Notes under the pieces: model-generated
Seen by the model: only the letters and a program-made list of their open reading frames with translations
The model's database searches: none
Told to the model about the DNA's origin: nothing
In this document: piece by piece, positions 1 to 6,231 of the stretch
Position numbering within the stretch: position 1 is the first letter of the stretch
Layout: each line of letters begins with the position of its first letter
Position numbers and translations under genes: made by a program
Assembly (NCBI GenBank): GCA_903877945.1
Contig: CAIRFY010000050.1
Location: 1 to 9,504, forward strand
From: an uncultured Oscillochloris sp.
Lineage (GTDB): Bacteria > Chloroflexota > Chloroflexia > Chloroflexales > Chloroflexaceae
Reading direction: 5' to 3'
Length of the DNA: 9,504 bases

Positions 1-101
1 CCCAGCCCCCTCTCCCTGAACGGGAGAGGGGGAGCCGAGCGCATCCTGATGAAGAATCTCCCCTCTCCCCGTGAGGGAGAGGGGCAGGGGGTGAGGGGGC
101 C
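1..101. repeat. GC-rich two-hairpin intergenic repeat, copy 1 (left end may be cut by window)
   Basis: Two strong dyads are visible. Bases 6-16 (CCCCCTCTCCC) pair perfectly with 22-32 around the loop TGAAC. Bases 60-69 (CCCCTCTCCC) pair perfectly with 75-84 around the loop CGTGA. The right end reads CAGGGGGTGAGGG, which is the complement of the CCCTCACCCCC-type left end seen in copies 2 (6064-6169) and 3 (from 9307). The 20 bases at 65-84 are identical to 6137-6156 in copy 2, and the interiors (GCATCCTGATG here, GCATTCTGGTG there) are also related, so this is a dispersed repeat family and not chance palindromes. It carries no ORF of its own and would be a non-autonomous, MITE- or REP-like element. 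Its transcript could fold into two stable hairpins, so a terminator-like role for the gene upstream of the window is possible, but no T-tract follows. Confidence 0.85.
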
Positions 102-144
102 GGAGCTGACTTTGCTCATGCCCTGATGATGGTTTGCCCCCCCC

Positions 145-173
145 TTGACAGGGGTGGTGCAGCGTGCTATTTT
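145..173 (+). promoter_or_regulatory. Sigma-70-type promoter of mntH
   Basis: A perfect -35 hexamer TTGACA (145-150) is followed after exactly 17 bp by TATTTT (168-173), preceded by TGC, which is the extended -10 form TGn. A start of transcription near base 180 would leave a leader of about 36 nt before the ATG at 216. The promoter lies inside the longest open frame (from 126), which argues that translation does not start at 126. This is the best promoter match in the window; the call is by inspection only. Confidence 0.7.
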
Positions 174-186
174 AGGCATGGCTCAA
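171..186. promoter_or_regulatory. Candidate metalloregulator operator overlapping the mntH -10 and start site
   Basis: TTTAGGC-AT-GGCTCAA is an imperfect dyad: the left half is TTTAGGC, the right half reads TTGAGCC on the other strand, and five of seven positions per half agree. It covers the end of the -10 box and the expected +1, where bound protein would block transcription. DtxR/MntR-family Mn or Fe sensors use AT-flanked dyads with a GGC/GCC core and commonly control NRAMP genes, so this is a reasonable operator candidate. No regulator of that family is encoded in the window, and Fur-type or chance explanations remain open. Confidence 0.4.
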
Positions 187-205
187 CTTCATTTCTGCGT
201 AAGCT

Positions 206-210
206 AAAGG
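206..210 (+). promoter_or_regulatory. Ribosome binding site deciding the mntH start
   Basis: AAAGG lies 5 nt before the ATG at 216 and 11 nt before the in-frame ATG at 222, so 216 is preferred. No comparable site precedes the upstream in-frame ATGs at 126 and 129, which also lie before the promoter. Confidence 0.55.
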
Positions 211-215
211 TTGTG

Positions 216-1586
216 ATGCGTATGCAAACGACCCTCGACACACCCGTGCCAGGCAGCCCTCCCTCGGGCTGGCGCAACGAGCAGGGCAGTGTCTCGCTTC
301 CCGAGTCTCACGCATCTGTCGCCGTGCCGAAGGGCGGGAGCCGCTGGCGCAAAATGCTGGCCTACGTTGGGCCGGGGCTGATGGTGGCGGTTGGCTATAT
401 GGATCCGGGCAACTGGGCGACCGACCTGGCCGGCGGGGCGCAGTTCGGCTACATGCTGCTCTCGGTGATCCTGCTCTCGAATTTTATGGCCATGCTGCTC
501 CAGCACCTGGCCCTGAAGCTGGGCATTGCCACCGGGCGCGACTTGGCTCAGGCATCGCGGGATGCTTACTCACGCCCGGTGGCGCTCATGCTATGGGTGC
601 TGGCTGAAGTCGCCATCGCCGCCTGCGATCTGGCTGAAGTGATCGGCTCGGCCATCGCGCTGAACCTGCTCTTTGGGCTGCCGCTCATCCTGGGTGTGCT
701 GATCACCGCCGTGGATGTGGTGGCTATACTCTTCCTCCAGAACCGTGGATTCCGCTATATCGAGGCTATGGTGGGTGGGCTGATCATGGTGATCGCGCTC
801 TGCTTCGGCTACGAGGTGATCGTCTCGAACCCACAGGTTGCGCCGATGCTGGCTGGGCTGCTGCCGTCGCCACAGATCATCTTTGACCAATCGGCCCTCT
901 ACATCGCCATCGGTATCCTGGGAGCCACGGTGATGCCGCACAACCTGTACCTGCACTCCAGCATCGTACAGACGCGGGCCTACCCGCGCACCGACCGTGG
1001 CCGGATCTCGGCGATTCGCTACGCGACGGTGGACTCGACGGTCGCCCTGATGCTGGCTTTCTTCATCAATGCGTCCATCCTGATCCTGTCGGCGGCATCC
1101 TTCTACGGCACGCAGTATGCCTACGTGGCGAATATCGGCGACGCCTACCAGTTGCTCACCCCGGTGCTGGGCGCGGGTATGGCGAGTACGCTCTTCGCTG
1201 TGGCCCTGCTGGCATCCGGCCAGAACTCGACTCTCACCGGCACCCTGGCGGGCCAGATCGTTATGGAAGGCTTCCTGAACCTGCGTATCCCCGGCTGGCT
1301 GCGCCGCCTTGTCACCCGGCTGATCGCGATCATCCCAGCGGTGATTGTGACGGCCCTCTACGGCGAGCGCGGCACCGGCGATCTGCTGATATTCAGCCAG
1401 GTCGTCCTCTCGCTCCAACTGAGCTTCGCCGTCGTGCCCCTGGTAATGTTCACTAGCGACAAGACCAAGATGGGCCGTTTCGTCAACCCGCTTTGGCTTA
1501 GCACCATGGCCTGGACAGTAACTGCGATCATTGTGGTGCTAAACGGCTATCTGCTTGTGCAGACGGTGATTGGCTGGATGGTGTAG
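216..1586 (+). CDS. mntH: NRAMP-family divalent metal (Mn2+/Fe2+) transporter MntH
   Basis: This encodes a cytoplasmic-membrane importer that takes up Mn2+, and usually also Fe2+, normally with proton coupling. From the ATG at 216 it is 456 residues, close to the usual 410-460 for bacterial NRAMPs, with a hydrophilic N-terminal extension of about 45 residues. The family signatures are intact. The TM1 motif MDPGNWATD has D63 and N66, the expected metal ligands. The TM6 motif TVMPHNLYLHSS has M240, the soft ligand that favours Mn/Fe over Ca/Mg, and H242, the conserved pathway histidine. Roughly eleven hydrophobic segments follow one another to the C-terminus. An open frame extends upstream to 126, but its extra 30 residues (Cys- and Arg-rich, overlapping the promoter) look non-coding. 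The gene is monocistronic: a GC-rich repeat lies upstream and a convergent peptidase gene begins 2 bp past the stop. The family assignment is very secure; the preferred metal is inferred from the motifs. Confidence 0.95.
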   Translation: MRMQTTLDTPVPGSPPSGWRNEQGSVSLPESHASVAVPKGGSRWRKMLAYVGPGLMVAVGYMDPGNWATDLAGGAQFGYMLLSVILLSNFMAMLLQHLALKLGIATGRDLAQASRDAYSRPVALMLWVLAEVAIAACDLAEVIGSAIALNLLFGLPLILGVLITAVDVVAILFLQNRGFRYIEAMVGGLIMVIALCFGYEVIVSNPQVAPMLAGLLPSPQIIFDQSALYIAIGILGATVMPHNLYLHSSIVQTRAYPRTDRGRISAIRYATVDSTVALMLAFFINASILILSAASFYGTQYAYVANIGDAYQLLTPVLGAGMASTLFAVALLASGQNSTLTGTLAGQIVMEGFLNLRIPGWLRRLVTRLIAIIPAVIVTALYGERGTGDLLIFSQVVLSLQLSFAVVPLVMFTSDKTKMGRFVNPLWLSTMAWTVTAIIVVLNGYLLVQTVIGWMV

Positions 1587-1588
1587 GA

Positions 1589-2707
1589 CTATGCCGGGAT
1601 AACCAGCAGGGCGCGATCCATGCGGGTGAGGCTGCGGGCGCCGTCGGGGGTGATCACCATATCGTCCTCAATACGGACGCCGAGCTTGCCGGGGATGTAG
1701 ATACCAGGCTCGATGGTGAAGGTCGTGCCAGGGGCCAGTGGCGCGTCGCTGCCTACCACGATATTGGGCTGCTCGTGAACTTCGATACCGATGCCGTGGC
1801 CGGTGCGGTGAATGAAGTACGCGCCATAGCCGCCGTCGGCGATCACTTGGCGGGTGGCGGCGTCGATCTGAGAGCCGGTGGTCTGGGGGCGGGCGGCGGC
1901 CCTGCCCGCCTCGTTGGCCCGCCGCACCAACTCGTACACGGCACGGGCCTCGTTGCTCGGCTCGCCCAGGGCCACGGTGCGGGTGGTGTCGGAGATATAG
2001 CCCTGGTAGCGCGCCCCGCAGTCGATGATAATCAGATCACCGGGGACAAACGTGCGGTCGCCGTTGCTGTGGTGCGGGTTGGCCCCGTTCGGCCCCGAGG
2101 CGATCATATTCTCAAAACTCTCACCCTCACCCCCGGCAGCGGCGATCTCCTCGCTGACGATCCGTGAGAGCTGGCGCTCGGTCATGCCGACACGAATCTG
2201 GCCGATAGCGCGGGACAGGCCCAACTCCACGATCTGCGCGGCGTGCTGCATTATCGCCAGTTCGGACGCATCCTTGACCATGCGTAGCTCGGTTAGCAGA
2301 TCACCAGCGTCAACCACCTGGATGCCAGGCATGGCGGCCTCAAGCCCACGCAACTCCATCACCCGCAGGGCGGTAAACTCCACACCCAGAGGCCGCCCGC
2401 GTAGATCAGGGCCAAAGGCCGCGTCCAGGGCCGCGTGCGCCGCTTCAGTCGGGCCATCACCGTCGAACCACGGGAAGTAGCGCATCGGAATGCTGCTGCT
2501 GGCTTCGACGCGAGTGCGCTCCAGGGCGGGAAGAATAAAACAAGGCGGCGCACCGTCAGCCGGGAAGATCGCCAGCGTCAGCCGCTTGCCGTGGTGAAAG
2601 GTCAGCCCGGTGAGGTAGGTCAGGTTGGCGTCGGGCATAAGGGCCAGACCGGCCAGATGCCGCTGGCGCAGGGCCGCCGTCACACGATCACGTCGGGATA
2701 GATCCAT
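1589..2707 (-). CDS. M24B-family Xaa-Pro peptidase (aminopeptidase P / prolidase-like)
   Basis: This is a predicted cytoplasmic metallopeptidase of 372 residues that cleaves peptides or dipeptides with proline in the second position. The N-terminal creatinase-like domain (about 1-130) carries the typical NLTYLTGL segment. The C-terminal 'pita-bread' catalytic domain (about 140-372) has all five dinuclear-metal ligands: D229 and D240 (IIDCGARYQGYISDTTRT), H304 (HRTGHGIG), E333 (TIEPGIY) and E347 (VRIEDD). The conserved histidine of NPHHSNGDR is H212. The length suits the short Xaa-Pro dipeptidase/aminopeptidase group; sequence inspection cannot separate PepP from PepQ activity, so no symbol is given. 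The start is supported by GAAGGAA ending 6 nt before the ATG. No signal peptide is present. The stop converges on mntH across only 2 bp. M24 enzymes commonly use Mn2+ or Co2+, so a link to the Mn importer next door is possible but only inferred. Confidence 0.93.
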   Translation of the reverse strand: MDLSRRDRVTAALRQRHLAGLALMPDANLTYLTGLTFHHGKRLTLAIFPADGAPPCFILPALERTRVEASSSIPMRYFPWFDGDGPTEAAHAALDAAFGPDLRGRPLGVEFTALRVMELRGLEAAMPGIQVVDAGDLLTELRMVKDASELAIMQHAAQIVELGLSRAIGQIRVGMTERQLSRIVSEEIAAAGGEGESFENMIASGPNGANPHHSNGDRTFVPGDLIIIDCGARYQGYISDTTRTVALGEPSNEARAVYELVRRANEAGRAAARPQTTGSQIDAATRQVIADGGYGAYFIHRTGHGIGIEVHEQPNIVVGSDAPLAPGTTFTIEPGIYIPGKLGVRIEDDMVITPDGARSLTRMDRALLVIPA

Positions 2708-2731
2708 ACAGAGTTCCTTCTAAAGTCCTAC

Positions 2732-2760
2732 TTGCGCGTTAGTTTCTTTTACGCTATAGT
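2732..2760 (+). promoter_or_regulatory. Candidate promoter of the RND efflux operon
   Basis: TATAGT (2755-2760) is a good -10 hexamer. TTGCGC (2732-2737) sits 17 bp upstream and keeps only the TTG of a consensus -35. An alternative -10, TAAGAT, follows directly at 2761-2766. A loose dyad, CTAT...ATAG at 2754-2768, overlaps the -10 and could be part of a repressor site for the TetR-type protein encoded downstream, but the match is weak. The 110-bp region also has to hold the promoter of the leftward peptidase gene, for which I see no convincing hexamers. Confidence 0.35.
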
Positions 2761-2817
2761 TAAGATAGTCTGCTGTGCGAAACCTGGACAGTCAGTAGCC
2801 TCTGGGGGAGGATAGAT

Positions 2818-5800
2818 ATGGCATCACGCCAGCGCGAGAAGCTCCACGGCCTCGCAATCTCCGATGTTGCGATTAATCAGCCAGTCTTTATTACAATGGT
2901 GATGTTGGCAATCATCACGTTCGGCATTCTGGCCTTTACCACCACCCCGGTCAACCTGCTGCCCGACATCGACGTACCGGTGGTTGCGGTGACCCTCGCC
3001 TACCCCGGTGCTGGCCCCGAGAGCGTGTCCGACCAGGTGGTCAAGCCGGTTGAGGATGCGGTCAATACCCTTGAGGGACTAGAACACATCACCTCGCAGG
3101 CCAGTGATGGTTTCGGTCTGATCATCCTCTCGTTCAAAGCTGGCACCAACATTAACCTCGCCGATCAGAATGTGCGCGAGAAGGTCAACAGCGTTAAGGC
3201 AAGCCTGCCACAGGATGTGCGTGACCCAATCATCCAGCGGTTCGATCCGAACGCCGCACCAATTATGCAGGTGGCTGTGTCTGGCAAGGCGAACCAGACG
3301 CCCCTCCAATTGCGTACAACCCTAGAGAATGACATTGTACCGCTGCTCCAGCGAGCCGGTGGCGTCGGTAATATCACGGTCAACGGTGGCCAGGTGCGCC
3401 AGATCAATGTGCTGATGGATCTAAGCAAGCTCCAGTCCTACGGCATTCTGCCCTCGCAGCTCACGCGCTCACTCCAGCAAGCCAACGCGACCTTGGGCCT
3501 GGGCACGATCACCCAGGGCAACCAGGAGATCGGATTGCGCGCCCCCAGTCTGCTCCAGAGTCCGGCTGACATCGCACGCATCCAGATTACCGGCACCAGC
3601 TACCGCATCGCTGATGTGGCCACGGTTGAGGATGGCGTCGCCGACAGCATCAGCTACTCGCGCCTCAATAGCGATAACGCCATCATTCTCTCCATCCTCA
3701 AGCAGTCGGGCACAAACACGGTGCAGGTGGCCGACAATGTGCGTGCCACGCTGGAGAAGACCTTCGCTGCCCGACCCGACCTGGCCTATAACATCCCGCG
3801 TGATGACTCAATCCAAGTGCGAGACTCGGTGAACAGCTCCATTCAGGAACTGGGATTCGCCGCGCTGGCCGCGTTTCTGGTGGTCTGGCTCTTCTTTGGC
3901 AACCTGCGCAGCACGATCATTACCATGATCGGCCTGCCAGTGATCCTGATCGGCAGCTTCATCTTCATGCCGCTCTTCGGGCTGACGATTAACCTGATCA
4001 GCCTGTTGGCACTCTCGCTCTGTGTCGGTCTGGTGATCGACGACGCGATTGTGGTGCGTGAAAATATCTTTCGCCACCTTGAGCGCGGCGACAGCGCCCG
4101 CGTCGCCTCGTCCAAAGGCACATGGGAAGTGGGCCTCTCGGTGCTGGCGATGACCCTGACGATTGTCGCGGTGTTCGTCCCCGTGACCTTTGCCTCAGGC
4201 ACCGCCGGGATTGTCTTCAAGTCGTTCGGCCTGATCGTAGCCATCGCCATCCTGCTTTCGCTGGTTGAGGCATTCACCTTTGCACCGATGATGTCGGCCA
4301 ATCTCTTCCCGAACATTAGGGCGAAGGCGAAAAAACACCCCAAAGAACACCACGATGTCATCCCCAATCTGAAATTTACGGTTGACGCCGATCTGAACGA
4401 GCGCGACGCTGGCCTCGTCGAAGAAGCCCACGAGGATCCGGGTACGATGGGGCAGGTCTACGGTCGGCTGCTGGCGTGGACGCTCGCCTCGCTACGCAAC
4501 CGCTTGATTATGGTGGGGATCGCCATCGGCGTACTGGTGATGAGTGGCTGGGTGGCCAGCGGTCTGAAGTTCTCGTTCTTCCCTACGCAGGACAACCACC
4601 AGTTTATTATGGGCTTCGAGCTTCCCCCCGGCACGGCCCTGGGCGAAACCGACCGTCTGGCCCGCAAGGCCGAGGATGTACTGCGCGCCGACCCAGCCCT
4701 CCAGACGATGATCTCCACCGTGGGCTTCAACGGTGCCCCCGAGCGAGCCGAGTTCTCGATCAAGATCGACACCCACATACCGTCGCTGACGGTGCAGGAG
4801 CGTCTGCGCGCTCAGCTCCAGTTCGTCCCGCGCCTGTCGTTCGCCGTGCCGAGCTTCTCGGGCGGCAGCACCGGCGTAGCCGGACGGCAGCTCCAGGTCA
4901 GCCTCCAGAGTACCCGGCCCCTGGCCGAGATGGCTCCGGTTGTGAACGCGGTACGTGGCTCGCTGGGCGAGGTCAAGGGTCTGGTTGACATTGACACCAA
5001 TTACTCCACTGGAAAGCCCGAGTTACGCTTCAACGCCGACCCCGGCCGTATCGGCGATCTGGGTATCACCAACGACGATATTTCCACCTCGGTGCGCGCC
5101 CTGATCAACGGCAGCCGGGCCACCGTGCTGCGCGAGAACGGCGTGGACACCGACGTGGTGGTGCGTCTGCGCGCCAACGACCGCAGCAGCCTCACGTCGC
5201 TCAGCGCGATCACCATCCCGACGCGCTCGGGCGTGGTGCCGCTCAGTTCCCTGGGCAGCGTAGCCATGGACACGAGCCCGACCACCATCCGTCGCTACGA
5301 CCGCCTGAACCAACTGTTGGTCGGCGCGAACCTAGAGGGCCGTAACCTCACCGATATTTCGAACGAACTGAAGCCGAAGATCAATGCCCTGGGCATCCCC
5401 GGCGATATTGTGGTGACCTACCAGGGCACCCTCCAGCAGACCAGCGAAGGCTTCGGCTCGCTGATCCTGGCCATGGGCCTTTCGGTACTGTTCGTCTATA
5501 TGGTGCTGGCCTCGCAGTTCGGCTCTTTCACCCAGCCCCTGGTGATCATGATGGCGATGCCCTTCAGCTTCATCGGAGCCTTCCTGGCCCTGCGCATTGT
5601 CGGCATCGATCTGGACATCACCGGCATGATCGGCCTGATCATGCTCCTGGGCGTGGTGGTGAAGAACTCTATTTTGCTGGTGGACTTCACTAATCGCCTG
5701 CGCCGAGTAGGTGTGGAGAAACACCAGGCATTGCGGCTGGCCGGTGCCATCCGCCTGCGGCCCATCCTGATGACCTCGGCGGCCCTGATTGCCGGCGCTA

Positions 5801-6159
5801 TCCCCACCGCCCTCGGAATCCACCTCTTTGGCAGCGGCTCAGGCAGTGAGTTCCGTCGCGGCCTGGCCTGGGTGATCGTTGGTGGCGTCACCACTTCGAC
5901 TCTGCTCACCCTGCTTGTCGTACCAACGGTGTACAGCCTGCTTGACTCGGCGGTGACCCGCTTTATGGGCCTGTTCCGCCGGGGCGGCCGCAATGAATCG
6001 CCGTCGGCCCAGCCTGCCGCTGCGGTCGCCCAATCGGTCGAGACAATGGGGAAGACATTGTTGGCTCTCACCCCCCAGCCCCCGCTCCCGGAACGAGAGA
6101 GAGGGAACCGGAAGCATTCTGGTGCGAAAAACCCCGCTCCCCGTGAGGGAGAGGGGTAG
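2818..6159 (+). CDS. RND-superfamily (HAE1/AcrB-like) proton-driven efflux pump
   Basis: This encodes a 1113-residue inner-membrane antiporter that exports hydrophobic or amphiphilic compounds in exchange for protons. The layout is classic RND: TM1 at about 22-40 (followed by PVNLLPDIDVP), an extracytoplasmic porter loop at about 41-343, TM2-TM6 from about 345, a charged cytoplasmic linker at about 497-545, TM7 at about 562-580, a second loop, then TM8-TM12 (about 881-1044). The proton-relay residues are intact: D408 and D409 in TM4 (GLVIDDAIVV) and K949 in TM10 (VVVKNSILLVDF). GGAGG at 2807-2811, 6 nt before the ATG, fixes the start. The adaptor gene follows 72 bp downstream, so the order is pump then adaptor, the reverse of acrAB. 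The oddity is the C-terminus: from about residue 1083 (LTPQPPLPERERG onward) the tail and the stop codon are encoded by a dispersed GC-rich repeat, so about 31 residues are not native RND sequence. Substrates cannot be read from the sequence. Confidence 0.96.
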   Translation: MASRQREKLHGLAISDVAINQPVFITMVMLAIITFGILAFTTTPVNLLPDIDVPVVAVTLAYPGAGPESVSDQVVKPVEDAVNTLEGLEHITSQASDGFGLIILSFKAGTNINLADQNVREKVNSVKASLPQDVRDPIIQRFDPNAAPIMQVAVSGKANQTPLQLRTTLENDIVPLLQRAGGVGNITVNGGQVRQINVLMDLSKLQSYGILPSQLTRSLQQANATLGLGTITQGNQEIGLRAPSLLQSPADIARIQITGTSYRIADVATVEDGVADSISYSRLNSDNAIILSILKQSGTNTVQVADNVRATLEKTFAARPDLAYNIPRDDSIQVRDSVNSSIQELGFAALAAFLVVWLFFGNLRSTIITMIGLPVILIGSFIFMPLFGLTINLISLLALSLCVGLVIDDAIVVRENIFRHLERGDSARVASSKGTWEVGLSVLAMTLTIVAVFVPVTFASGTAGIVFKSFGLIVAIAILLSLVEAFTFAPMMSANLFPNIRAKAKKHPKEHHDVIPNLKFTVDADLNERDAGLVEEAHEDPGTMGQVYGRLLAWTLASLRNRLIMVGIAIGVLVMSGWVASGLKFSFFPTQDNHQFIMGFELPPGTALGETDRLARKAEDVLRADPALQTMISTVGFNGAPERAEFSIKIDTHIPSLTVQERLRAQLQFVPRLSFAVPSFSGGSTGVAGRQLQVSLQSTRPLAEMAPVVNAVRGSLGEVKGLVDIDTNYSTGKPELRFNADPGRIGDLGITNDDISTSVRALINGSRATVLRENGVDTDVVVRLRANDRSSLTSLSAITIPTRSGVVPLSSLGSVAMDTSPTTIRRYDRLNQLLVGANLEGRNLTDISNELKPKINALGIPGDIVVTYQGTLQQTSEGFGSLILAMGLSVLFVYMVLASQFGSFTQPLVIMMAMPFSFIGAFLALRIVGIDLDITGMIGLIMLLGVVVKNSILLVDFTNRLRRVGVEKHQALRLAGAIRLRPILMTSAALIAGAIPTALGIHLFGSGSGSEFRRGLAWVIVGGVTTSTLLTLLVVPTVYSLLDSAVTRFMGLFRRGGRNESPSAQPAAAVAQSVETMGKTLLALTPQPPLPERERGNRKHSGAKNPAPREGEG

Positions 6160-6169
6160 GGGTGAGGGC
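6064..6169. repeat. GC-rich palindromic repeat, copy 2, overlapping the 3' end of the RND gene
   Basis: The ends are short inverted repeats: 6064-6074 (GCTCTCACCCC) matches the complement of 6159-6169 at 10 of 11 positions. A hairpin of 10 positions with one mismatch is formed by 6132-6141 and 6147-6156 around the loop CGTGA, the same loop as in copy 1. The left-half dyad (about 6078-6105) is more degenerate than in copies 1 and 3. The element carries the last ~31 codons and the TAG of the pump gene and ends 63 bp before the adaptor ATG. RNA hairpins here could protect or attenuate the pump-adaptor transcript, as REP sequences do in enterobacteria; that role is inferred. Confidence 0.85.
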
Positions 6170-6199
6170 GAATAGACGACCTTAACGCGACATCATTCA

Positions 6200-6205
6200 T
6201 ACAAT
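6200..6205 (+). promoter_or_regulatory. Possible internal -10 element before the adaptor gene
   Basis: TACAAT matches the -10 consensus at five of six positions and would start transcripts near 6212, just before the ribosome site GAGGGG (6221-6226). At the right distance upstream there is only GACCTT or CGACCT, a poor -35. It may let the adaptor be expressed separately from the pump, or may be chance in an AT-richer gap. Confidence 0.2.
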
Positions 6206-6231
6206 CATCGTTTCAGTACCGAGGGGATAGC

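Noticed and set aside
60..90. Intrinsic terminator at the second hairpin of repeat copy 1
   Set aside because: The stem is strong but is followed by GGGGCAGGGGG and not by a T-tract on either strand, so a classic terminator cannot be supported.
126..215. N-terminal extension of mntH from the ATG at 126
   Set aside because: It would start before the promoter (145-173), lacks a ribosome site and adds Cys/Arg-rich residues foreign to NRAMP proteins; the ATG at 216 has AAAGG at the right spacing.
591..1418. Long open frame of 275 codons on the minus strand inside mntH
   Set aside because: The product is rich in His, Gln, Arg and Asp with no hydrophobic core or known motif, typical of the antisense of a GC-rich membrane-protein gene; mntH carries all NRAMP motifs in the other strand.
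5496..6200. 234-codon minus-strand frame over the 3' end of the pump gene
   Set aside because: It begins in the intergenic gap, reads through repeat copy 2 and then antisense to conserved RND transmembrane segments; no family resemblance.
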